Origin: Methanobrevibacter sp.
GTDB lineage: Archaea > Methanobacteriota > Methanobacteria > Methanobacteriales > Methanobacteriaceae
Length of the DNA: 7,638 nucleotides
Direction: 5' to 3'
NCBI GenBank assembly: GCA_016291275.1
Contig: JAEEWY010000071.1
Span: 1 to 7,638, forward strand
The position numbers were made by a program, and so were the translations under genes. The notes below the pieces were generated by a model. The model worked only from the letters and a program-made list of their open reading frames with translations. It made no database searches and was not told the origin of the DNA. Position 1 is the first letter of the stretch. Every line of letters starts with the position of its first letter. Shown piece after piece: positions 1 to 5,378 of this stretch.

Positions 1-1
1 A

Positions 2-769
2 ATGGATGAAAATAGAGCTGTAAAAGTTCAGGAAAAACTTGAAGATGCAAAGAGAAAAAATAAATTCAGTGAAAATATCAATGAAGAGAACATCGATGAA
101 GAAATAAGAAAACTTGAAAGAACCAATAAGAGAATCAGCACTTACCAAAGATTCGTAGATGCATTTGAAAAAGACCTTGACATTGATCCTGGAAGACTAA
201 TGGGACTTACTGATGGGATATTCAGTATAGTAATGACTCTTTTAGTCTTTGGAATGGTCTTGCCGGATAAGGAAATACTCAATTACACAGGATTTATAAA
301 TTTTTTAGGCTCCATCGGCCCAATAGCTGGACTAATCATTGTGAGCTTCATTGTACTGGGTTCATTCTGGATTTACCATCATGAGTTTATGAAAATAAAA
401 AGCTTGAATATGCCATATCTATGGCTAAATATCTTTTATTTAGCATGCCTATGCTTCATACCTTTTTCAACATCAGTCATTGGAAACTATTCACATTTCT
501 TCTTGGCAAATGTAATATTTGGAGTGAATATACTTTTAGTTATAATATTCTTTTTAATCATGTTCCATTATGCACACAAGAGAGGATTCCTTGAAGAATA
601 CACAAGCGAAGAAGATAAGACATATGTATACCACACTTTGTATATGCTTATGGGTGTCACAATTATCGTAAACCTTCTTGACTTCAATGTAAACTCTAAC
701 TTCATTTACTTGTTCCTATTGATTCCTATCATTTCAACATTAAGACATATTCAGTACCTAATGAAATAA
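2..769 (+). CDS. TMEM175-family (DUF1211) potassium-channel-like membrane protein
   Basis: Encodes 255 residues. After a charged, helix-prone N-terminal stretch (about 1-60, rich in Glu and Lys) comes a six-segment membrane domain. The first membrane helix carries R65-x3-L69-T70-D71-G72, a conservative form of the RxxxFSDG signature of TMEM175 proteins, followed by IFSIVMTLLV. Further family-like marks are FWIYHH (122-127) and LNIFYL...CFIPFST (142-157). Known family members form potassium-conducting tetramers or dimers in the membrane; potassium conduction here is inferred. The body length fits a single-repeat prokaryotic member, but the 60-residue soluble N-terminus is longer than usual and may be a coiled coil. 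The ATG is at base 2, so no ribosome site or promoter is visible and an earlier start cannot be excluded. It converges on the coiled-coil gene. Confidence 0.78.
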   Translation: MDENRAVKVQEKLEDAKRKNKFSENINEENIDEEIRKLERTNKRISTYQRFVDAFEKDLDIDPGRLMGLTDGIFSIVMTLLVFGMVLPDKEILNYTGFINFLGSIGPIAGLIIVSFIVLGSFWIYHHEFMKIKSLNMPYLWLNIFYLACLCFIPFSTSVIGNYSHFFLANVIFGVNILLVIIFFLIMFHYAHKRGFLEEYTSEEDKTYVYHTLYMLMGVTIIVNLLDFNVNSNFIYLFLLIPIISTLRHIQYLMK

Positions 770-956
770 TATATAATAATTTATCAAATAGAGGAATTAG
801 GTGAAGTAAAAAAAACTAAGACTTATAAAAAAGTTAATAAATAACAAATAGTATAAAAAAAGCATAAAGTCAAAGAAAAAACGATTTCATGAAAAATTTT
901 AAAATTACATGAAATTCAAAAACGATGCAAAATTAAGCATATTAAAAAATAAATTC
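770..956. other. Convergent intergenic spacer
   Basis: Very AT-rich spacer between two genes that point at each other. It holds scattered A runs and no reading frame with a plausible ribosome site on either strand. No clear T-rich terminator for the plus-strand membrane protein gene is visible, and no hairpin stands out. Confidence 0.5.
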
Positions 957-974
957 AAAAAAATAATAAAAAAA
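957..974 (-). terminator. Oligo-T terminator of the coiled-coil gene
   Basis: Read on the minus strand, two T7 runs (plus-strand A runs at 968-974 and 957-963) follow the stop codon within about 20-35 nt. Archaeal RNA polymerase terminates at such U-rich tracts without a hairpin. Confidence 0.5.
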
Positions 975-992
975 GAAAATAAGAAAGATAAA

Positions 993-2648
993 TTATTCTT
1001 CAGGTAAAGGAAGCTTTTGCCAGAAGAATATATCATTTTCTTTTTTAGCTACTTCTACATATCCTTTTCTTTCTAAACTTTTAAGAATGTTCTTTGTATT
1101 ACCAAATGAAAGATTCTTGAAAGCGAGATCATTAAGATAATCTTTAACAGACAATGTATCCATAGCTTCATCTTCAGGAAGCAAATGATAAATTTGTGAC
1201 TGAATGGAATTCAAGTTCTTCAATTGAGGAGCAGTCAACTTATCATATACAAACTTGTATTTTTCCAATTCCTCAACTGTTGATTTGTAGCCATCAAGTT
1301 CCGCTTTAAGCCTTTCGACTTCCTCATTATTTTGAGATGCCCCATCATTTGATTGGGAATCAATTAGATTAGCCACATTCTCCAATTCTTCATCACCAAC
1401 AGCTCTGATCTTAAGCTTATTCTCTTTAGCTAATTCCAATTCTCTCTTAATGTCATTCAATTCAAGCAATTCCCTATCTTCAACAGAGGTTTTGTTAATT
1501 ACTCCATCTTTAGACTGGTTATCCAAGAAGCTATCATCAGACAATTCAAAGAATAGGTCTTTCACTTCATTCAACCTTTGGATTTGCAAGTCTTTCTTAG
1601 ATAATTCATTTTGAACTTTAGCATATTCCTCACGGGAAACAGACTTGTCTTTCAACAATTGGATTTGAACATCCTTCTCACGAATTGTTACATCACGTGA
1701 ATCAAGTTCCCTTTGCAATGCTACAAGATTATCCTTATTTACCAAATTATTCTTCAAGTCAAGGATTTCCTCATTTTGAGAAGCGATTTGAGCATTAAGG
1801 GACTGGATTTCCATATTCTTATCATCTACAGTGCTTAATGTATTTGCCAATTTGAGGTTAGCTTCATTCTCCTTATTCTTTGCTTCATCCAATTGACGTT
1901 GAACATCGGTTATCTTATTTTCAGCAATCTTCAAATCGTTGGAAATAGCTTGAATTTCATTTTCTTTAGAACTGACATCATTCAATGCCTCTTTCAATTT
2001 AAGGTTTGCCTGACCTAATTCTAAAGTTTTAAAGCTGTTGAATTCTTCATCAAAGGAGTCCTTCATTTTAGAAAGAGATTCATTTAAGTCAGATAATTCA
2101 TTAACCTTATCTGACAAGTTTCTGATGGTTTCATCCTTTGAATTCAATAAATCCTTGGATCTGTTCAATACTTCAATATTAGTATTTAAAGAATGAGTTA
2201 AGTTTTCAATTTCATAGTTCTTGGTTTTCAAATCAGCCTGATACTTGGCCTTTAAATCATAAATTTCTTCATCCTTAGCTTTGATGTCACTGTCAAACTT
2301 ATCTAAAAAGTCACTGAGCTCTAAGCCTTTGCTTTTCAAGTCATCTTCAAACTGATTTTTTAAAGAAGAGATTTCATCATCTTTGATTCTTAAATCTTCA
2401 TTATATTTAAGCTTTAAATCTGAAATTTCCATTTCATGCTGTTTCTTCAAATCAAGAATTTCATTTTCTTTTTGCTTAATAGATTCTTCAGATTCGATTT
2501 TTAGGGTTTCAAATTCGTCATTTGGCATTAGGGAATTTTGCTCATCCTTTAATTGGGCAATTTCCATCTTAAGCTTGTTGATCTCCAAAAGGGAGGACTT
2601 CACTAATTTCTGTAATTTAAATATTTCACTAGAATTCTCAAAACTCAT
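993..2648 (-). CDS. Long coiled-coil protein with C-terminal winged-helix-like domain
   Basis: 551 residues with no signal peptide or membrane segment, so it is probably cytoplasmic. Residues about 8-375 are almost continuous coiled coil (Leu/Ile/Lys/Glu/Asp, no Pro after position 42). A motif of the form E-[IL]-x-D/S-L-K recurs at residues 63, 74, 92, 110, 128 and 146, giving one 11-residue step and then steps of exactly 18. After a polar linker (about 375-440) and a short second coil (443-465), residues 470-545 look like a winged helix: a Leu-rich helix pair, then SFGNTKNILKSLERKGYVEV as recognition helix and wing. No Walker motif is present, so it is not an SMC ATPase. The start at ATG 2648 is preceded by a weak GTGAT-type ribosome site. 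It looks monocistronic, with its own terminator. A structural or DNA-tethering role is inference; I do not recognise a named family. Confidence 0.85.
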   Translation of the reverse strand: MSFENSSEIFKLQKLVKSSLLEINKLKMEIAQLKDEQNSLMPNDEFETLKIESEESIKQKENEILDLKKQHEMEISDLKLKYNEDLRIKDDEISSLKNQFEDDLKSKGLELSDFLDKFDSDIKAKDEEIYDLKAKYQADLKTKNYEIENLTHSLNTNIEVLNRSKDLLNSKDETIRNLSDKVNELSDLNESLSKMKDSFDEEFNSFKTLELGQANLKLKEALNDVSSKENEIQAISNDLKIAENKITDVQRQLDEAKNKENEANLKLANTLSTVDDKNMEIQSLNAQIASQNEEILDLKNNLVNKDNLVALQRELDSRDVTIREKDVQIQLLKDKSVSREEYAKVQNELSKKDLQIQRLNEVKDLFFELSDDSFLDNQSKDGVINKTSVEDRELLELNDIKRELELAKENKLKIRAVGDEELENVANLIDSQSNDGASQNNEEVERLKAELDGYKSTVEELEKYKFVYDKLTAPQLKNLNSIQSQIYHLLPEDEAMDTLSVKDYLNDLAFKNLSFGNTKNILKSLERKGYVEVAKKENDIFFWQKLPLPEE

Positions 2649-2687
2649 TTTATCACTTAAATATAACTTAATTTAATGCTAATCAAA

Positions 2688-2701
2688 ATAGATTAATCTA
2701 T
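2688..2701. promoter_or_regulatory. 14-bp perfect palindrome upstream of the coiled-coil gene
   Basis: ATAGATTAATCTAT is a perfect inverted repeat centred about 46 bp before the start codon of the coiled-coil gene, where a promoter or operator would lie. The surrounding spacer (2649-2848) is extremely AT-rich, with many TTAAAT-like candidates and no clear single TATA box. Palindromes of this composition occur by chance in such DNA, so an operator role is only possible. Confidence 0.25.
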
Positions 2702-2848
2702 AATTAAAACTATTAATTTAATTTATGTTTAATCTCTTATTTAAACTTAATTAATTAGATAAAATTAAATTTAATGAAAATCTAAGTTTTTTATAGAAAA
2801 TTAGATAATTTTAATAAAAATTAGAAAAAAATAAGAAGGGAACATGTG

Positions 2849-2863
2849 AAAAATAAAAAAAAT
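2849..2863 (-). terminator. Oligo-T terminator after the nitroreductase gene
   Basis: On the minus strand a T8-A-T5 tract lies about 60 nt past the TGA of the ferredoxin-nitroreductase gene. It is the first strong U-rich tract after that gene and fits an archaeal intrinsic terminator. Confidence 0.45.
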
Positions 2864-2922
2864 AAGGTAAAATAAGAGAATAAAATTAATATGATTCTTT
2901 GGTTTTTGGAACATTCAATCCA

Positions 2923-3687
2923 TCATAACCTATTCACTTGCAAATCCTTACGAGGGACTACTCTATGGTATTTGACATTAGGATAACCTATAACCATGCA
3001 TGAAACTACATCATATCCTTTCTCAAGTTCAATGAGATTTCTAAGTTTCCTGCTTAACTTTGTACACATTACGAAAAATCCACTGTATAGGACCCCTAAA
3101 CCTAGACTGTTAGCCATTATCTCCATATATGCGCTTGCAAGTCCCGCATTGATACTGCTTTTGCTTGAAACGACTATGACCAATGGAGCGCCTTTGAAGA
3201 AGAAATCGTCAGTCACTTCAATTCTTCTCAAATAGCTGCTTAGATTTCCCACTTTTTTGCCTTTTCTAAATAGATTCACACAGATTTCCTCTGCTTCCTT
3301 CTGCTTTGAACCAAGAATTGTATATTTGACATTTTGTGAATTCGCACCAGTTGGTGCATATCTTCCAGCTTCCAATATCATATTGATTTTTTCTTCTTCA
3401 ATGCCAACTGGTTTGAACTGACGTATAGTTCGTCTACTTTTCATTGCATTCAGTAGAGTGTTTTCATTTATTTCACTCATAGACACCACCATTTCATCAC
3501 TGAAATCATAATTCACCATTTTAATGGCACCTTCAGGACAAATGGCATAGCAATGTCCGCATTCCATACATCCCTTGTCATGTGTCCGTATTTTGCCATC
3601 TTCAAAATAAATAAATGAATTCGGACAATCATTAATGCAAGAGGAGCAAGCAATGCATTTCTCATAATCAATTAAAATAGGCCCCAT
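2923..3687 (-). CDS. Ferredoxin-nitroreductase fusion (2x[4Fe-4S] plus FMN oxidoreductase domain)
   Basis: 254 residues in two parts. The N-terminus is a bacterial-type ferredoxin with two complete cluster motifs, C11-x2-C14-x2-C17-x3-C21-P and C40-x2-C43-x2-C46-x3-C50-P. The rest is a nitroreductase fold: RRTIRQF at 85-91 (typical FMN phosphate-binding R-S/T-R region), APTGANSQ at 111-118, a GAPLVIVV strand at 166-173, and SLGLG at 194-198. Such fusions are common in anaerobes and methanogens and are thought to reduce flavin-bound substrates with electrons passed through the clusters; the substrate is unknown. There is no signal peptide, so it is cytoplasmic. ATG 3687 is chosen because AGAGGT lies 6 nt upstream and the ferredoxin begins right after it (MGPILIDYEKC). 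It appears to be its own transcription unit. Confidence 0.92.
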   Translation of the reverse strand: MGPILIDYEKCIACSSCINDCPNSFIYFEDGKIRTHDKGCMECGHCYAICPEGAIKMVNYDFSDEMVVSMSEINENTLLNAMKSRRTIRQFKPVGIEEEKINMILEAGRYAPTGANSQNVKYTILGSKQKEAEEICVNLFRKGKKVGNLSSYLRRIEVTDDFFFKGAPLVIVVSSKSSINAGLASAYMEIMANSLGLGVLYSGFFVMCTKLSRKLRNLIELEKGYDVVSCMVIGYPNVKYHRVVPRKDLQVNRL

Positions 3688-3730
3688 ATTTTTACCTCTT
3701 AAAATCCTAATTATAAATTTTAATTATGAT

Positions 3731-3740
3731 TTATAAAAAT
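3731..3740 (-). promoter_or_regulatory. Candidate TATA box of the nitroreductase gene
   Basis: Minus-strand ATTTTTATAA lies about 45-53 nt before the ATG. This would start a transcript near 3708-3712 with a short leader containing AGAGGT. A 7-bp inverted repeat, TTATAAA (3711-3717) and TTTATAA (3730-3736), lies between box and start and could be an operator. The area is so AT-rich that the box is not unique. Confidence 0.35.
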
Positions 3741-3847
3741 TTTATGATATTTTAAAAAAATAATTAAACATTTTATTATTGTATATTATTTTGTTTAATT
3801 CAAGATAAAAAAAACTAATTAAGTCTTCACTTCTTTAATCATTGTTT

Positions 3848-3869
3848 TAGCAAACTGAAACTATTTAAA
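3848..3869. repeat. Direct repeat copy 1 (22 bp)
   Basis: Core GCAAACTGAAACTATTTAAA preceded by TA; identical over 22 bp to the copy at 3914-3935. Similarity continues weakly 3' (TCAAACC against CCAACCC). Period is 66 bp. The gene-free region 3741-3983 holds nothing else I can name. The GAAACT-ATTTAAA part also resembles a plus-strand BRE plus TATA element. Confidence 0.8.
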
Positions 3870-3913
3870 TCAAACCATCACATAGCCTTTAGCCTTTAAT
3901 AAGTTCCAACATA

Positions 3914-3935
3914 TAGCAAACTGAAACTATTTAAA
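3914..3935. repeat. Direct repeat copy 2 (22 bp)
   Basis: Second exact copy of the 22-bp unit, starting 66 bp after copy 1. The 44-bp interval between them contains a small internal doubling (AGCCTTTAGCCTTT, 3884-3897). No third copy is seen in the window, and no open reading frame follows on the plus strand. Confidence 0.8.
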
Positions 3936-3983
3936 CCAACCCTGAATTAAAAATTGCCATATTGATTTTAAAAAAATAGATTA

Positions 3984-4005
3984 TATATAAAAAAAGAAAT
4001 AAAAA
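3984..4005 (-). terminator. Oligo-T terminator of the tRNA gene
   Basis: Immediately after the discriminator base the minus strand reads TTTTTATTTC followed by T7. This is the usual archaeal termination signal just past a tRNA. It also shows that CCA is not encoded. Confidence 0.65.
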
Positions 4006-4079
<74 letters not shown>

Positions 4080-4102
4080 GGTTGAAAAATTATAAAAAAA
4101 CA

Positions 4103-4116
4103 ATATTATATTATAC
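4103..4116 (-). promoter_or_regulatory. Candidate TATA box of the tRNA gene
   Basis: Minus-strand GTATAATATAATAT lies about 24-37 nt upstream of the first tRNA base, the expected place for a TATA box if transcription starts at or just before the mature 5' end. Confidence 0.45.
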
Positions 4117-4133
4117 TTTAAATTATTTAACTA

Positions 4134-4177
4134 TTTTGTTCTTAGCACCAACATTTTTTGTTCTTTGCACCAAAATT
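4134..4177. repeat. 22-bp tandem duplication upstream of the tRNA gene
   Basis: Two head-to-tail copies of a 22-bp unit (4134-4155 and 4156-4177) agree at 20 of 22 positions; both contain TTTTGTTCTT and GCACCAA. They lie 55-98 bp upstream of the tRNA 5' end, beyond its probable TATA box, and past the end of the small membrane-protein operon. No function can be read from the sequence. Confidence 0.75.
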
Positions 4178-4247
4178 TTTCTAAAAAGAATAGATTGAAA
4201 CTAAGAAAATAGAATAAATAAAGAAAAGATAAGGGGAGGCAGAAATA

Positions 4248-4517
4248 TTATAACCCCATAGCTTCAAGCATGGATTGAATACCTAAAACTATGATGGCCA
4301 CTCCACCGAATATTTCAATGTAGTCTGCATATTTGATAGCCAGTTTTGTCCCATATGTTCCAAGCAACAGCCATATGACCACTGCAATCAGGCTCAATAT
4401 GGACAATATAAATGGGTCTACATGTGCTACAGCACCTTGGGATGCCAAGATGAGGTTTTCAATGTTCCCAAAGATGAGCAGTCCTGTAAACTGGGCATAA
4501 TCTCTTAAATTTATCAT
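4248..4517 (-). CDS. Small 3-helix membrane protein, half-transporter paralog B
   Basis: 89 residues beginning MINLRDYAQF. The start at 4517 is chosen because AAAGGAG lies upstream with 9 nt spacing; an upstream in-frame ATG at 4559 would bury the start deep in the previous gene and lacks a ribosome site. Three hydrophobic helices are visible (about 9-32, 36-54, 66-84). FGNIENLILASQG (17-29) is identical to the neighbour's motif and recalls the acidic-Asn motif in helix 1 of TerC and CadD proteins. GGVAIIVLGI (71-80) matches the end-of-repeat GGL-L--G pattern of that superfamily. Those transporters have two such 3-helix repeats in one chain; this has one. It follows paralog A with only one base between stop and start, so the two are translated together and probably pair. 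Substrate unknown; a metal ion is a guess from the superfamily. Confidence 0.85.
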   Translation of the reverse strand: MINLRDYAQFTGLLIFGNIENLILASQGAVAHVDPFILSILSLIAVVIWLLLGTYGTKLAIKYADYIEIFGGVAIIVLGIQSMLEAMGL

Positions 4518-4518
4518 C

Positions 4519-4806
4519 TTATGCATCTCCTTTAGTTTCTGAGATATGATGAACTGCATCGCGGATGGATATGATACCTAATATTACAATCGCTAGTCCA
4601 CCAAGGAATGTGATGTATTGGGAATATTGCATTGCGACATCAGTTGCAACAAATCCTATAAATAGCCATACAACGACAGCAAAAATACTCAACAATCCTA
4701 AAACTTTAGGATTTACACCTGCAACAACACCTTGCGATGCCAAAATAAGGTTTTCTATATTTCCAAAAATAATTAGGCCTACAAAAGGCATGAATTCTTC
4801 CAACAT
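4519..4806 (-). CDS. Small 3-helix membrane protein, half-transporter paralog A
   Basis: 95 residues, first gene of the pair. GGAG lies 7 nt before ATG 4806. Helices run at about 7-30, 35-54 and 64-83, with FGNIENLILASQG at 14-26 and FLGGLAIVILGI at 68-79. By hand count about 44 of 80 aligned positions match paralog B, so the pair arose by gene duplication. The C-terminus (HHISETKGDA) is polar and absent from B. Each protein looks like one 3-helix repeat of a LysE/TerC/CadD-type transporter, so an A-B dimer would rebuild the usual two-repeat unit; this is inference, and other small membrane protein families are possible. The transcript carries a long structured leader. Confidence 0.87.
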   Translation of the reverse strand: MLEEFMPFVGLIIFGNIENLILASQGVVAGVNPKVLGLLSIFAVVVWLFIGFVATDVAMQYSQYITFLGGLAIVILGIISIRDAVHHISETKGDA

Positions 4807-4817
4807 AAAATTTCTCC

Positions 4818-4839
4818 GTCAAATCCATTGAAAATTCAA
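4818..4839 (-). repeat. Leader repeat R2, abutting the Shine-Dalgarno site
   Basis: Minus-strand 22-mer starting TTGAATTTT and ending AATGGATTTGAC, matching R1 (4866-4887) at 19 of 22 positions, with period 48. Its last base touches the GGAG of paralog A. TTGAA-TT-TTCAA inside it can form a small hairpin. Confidence 0.75.
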
Positions 4840-4840
4840 A

Positions 4841-4918
4841 TTCTTATTAATGAGATCAGTATCATGTAAAATCCATTTAAAGTTCAATGAACACAATACC
4901 CATCTCATTATTAAAAAA
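4841..4918 (-). promoter_or_regulatory. Long hairpin in the 5' leader of the half-transporter operon
   Basis: Read as minus-strand RNA, UAAUGAGAU (4910-4902) pairs perfectly with AUCUCAUUA (4856-4848). After one G-G mismatch (4901/4857), GGUAUUGUGU (4900-4891) pairs with ACAUGAUACU (4867-4858) with three G-U wobbles. Below the first helix, after an A-A mismatch, UUUUUA (4917-4912) pairs with UAAGAA (4846-4841), again with one wobble. This gives about 25 pairs in one nearly straight stem, with an apical loop of 23 nt in which UCAUU/AAUGG can pair further. It lies between the TATA box and the ribosome site, about 35 nt before the start codon. It does not match the riboswitch classes I can recall, including the manganese yybP-ykoY element. 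It could be a riboswitch, a protein-binding leader or a pausing structure. Confidence 0.55.
4866..4887 (-). repeat. Leader repeat R1, in the apical part of the hairpin
   Basis: Minus-strand 22-mer starting TTGAACTTT and ending AATGGATTTTAC. It fills most of the apical loop and the first bases of the descending strand of the leader hairpin; R2 is its near copy at the ribosome site. Confidence 0.75.
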
Positions 4919-4950
4919 TTTAATTTTTACATATTCCTATTTATTATAGG

Positions 4951-4967
4951 GCATATATAATTTTTTT
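4951..4967 (-). promoter_or_regulatory. BRE/TATA promoter of the half-transporter operon
   Basis: Minus strand AAAAAAATTATATATGC is a strong purine-rich BRE plus TATA element. Transcription would start near 4930, giving a leader of about 125 nt, unusually long for these archaea. The box is nearly symmetric, so it might also serve the plus strand. Confidence 0.6.
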
Positions 4968-5365
4968 CTCTTTCATAAGTTTCAAAAAACACCTGTTTAA
5001 AGAGTAGGCTAAATAAATGGAACAATCTTTCAATGAAATTTTAAAATTAAATTTTAGAAGAAAAGTCATTTCATTAAATTGGCAATATCTTTTATCATGG
5101 ATTACAATGAGTTCATGAATTGAATGAGAAAATATGATTCATGATAAAAATATCAAATGATGAAAAGCAGATATTCATAGAATGAATGGGAAGATTTTAT
5201 TTGGGCAAAAAACAAGAAACAAAACAACAATTGGCATCACTTGAAAAAGACATTACTGACAATATATTAGTGAAAAAAAACATGAAATACATATGGAACA
5301 ATATAATGTAAAGTGTTAAAATAAGCTAAAAAGAAAATTTAAGGTTCATCTTATGAAAACTAAGG
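4968..5365. other. Gene-poor region with a long inverted repeat
   Basis: Nearly 400 bp between the operon promoter and the zinc-ribbon gene terminator. Two short plus-strand frames exist (33 codons at 5017-5118, 41 codons at 5186-5311). Neither has a ribosome site, though the second reads like plausible protein (LGKKQETKQQLASLEKD), so a decayed gene or small RNA is possible. The only distinct structure is the inverted repeat at 5085-5153. Confidence 0.45.
5085..5153. repeat. Inverted repeat, 14 bp with a bulged C
   Basis: TTTTATCATG (5090-5099) and CATGATAAAA (5140-5149) are perfectly complementary. Past a bulged C (5089), ATAT (5085-5088) pairs with ATAT (5150-5153). The 40-nt interval holds a TTCATGAA palindrome. 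Either strand could fold; no known element recognised. Confidence 0.6.
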
Positions 5366-5376
5366 AAAAACAAAAA
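5366..5376 (-). terminator. Oligo-T terminator of the zinc-ribbon gene
   Basis: Minus strand TTTTTGTTTTT starts 3 nt after the TAG stop of the zinc-ribbon gene, a typical archaeal U-tract. Confidence 0.55.
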
Positions 5377-5378
5377 TG

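Noticed and set aside
2383..2676. Plus-strand frame of 97 codons
   Set aside because: Lies antisense to the coiled-coil gene; its Ser/Phe-rich composition is what the complement of Glu/Lys codons gives, and no ribosome site precedes it.
2996..3235. Plus-strand frame of 79 codons
   Set aside because: Antisense to the well-supported nitroreductase domain; no family features.
3848..3935. Calling the two 22-bp repeats a CRISPR array
   Set aside because: Only two copies, no Cas genes, no palindromic repeat and no match to a CRISPR repeat I know; kept as a plain repeat.
4233..4256. GGGG...CCCC hairpin past the stop of paralog B as a terminator
   Set aside because: Only four pairs around a 16-nt loop, and no T run directly follows.
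4518..4559. Upstream start giving paralog B 14 extra residues
   Set aside because: It would overlap the end of paralog A and lacks a ribosome site, while ATG 4517 has AAAGGAG at good spacing and makes the N-termini of the two paralogs agree.
4565..4831. Plus-strand frame of 88 codons
   Set aside because: Antisense to membrane paralog A, which has its own ribosome site, promoter and clear homology to paralog B.
4841..4918. Manganese (yybP-ykoY) riboswitch
   Set aside because: The gene context would fit, but the conserved internal loops of that class are not present in the hairpin.
5017..5311. Two short plus-strand frames (33 and 41 codons)
   Set aside because: Neither has a ribosome site or a well placed promoter, and I recognise no family; the second may be a gene remnant but this cannot be shown.
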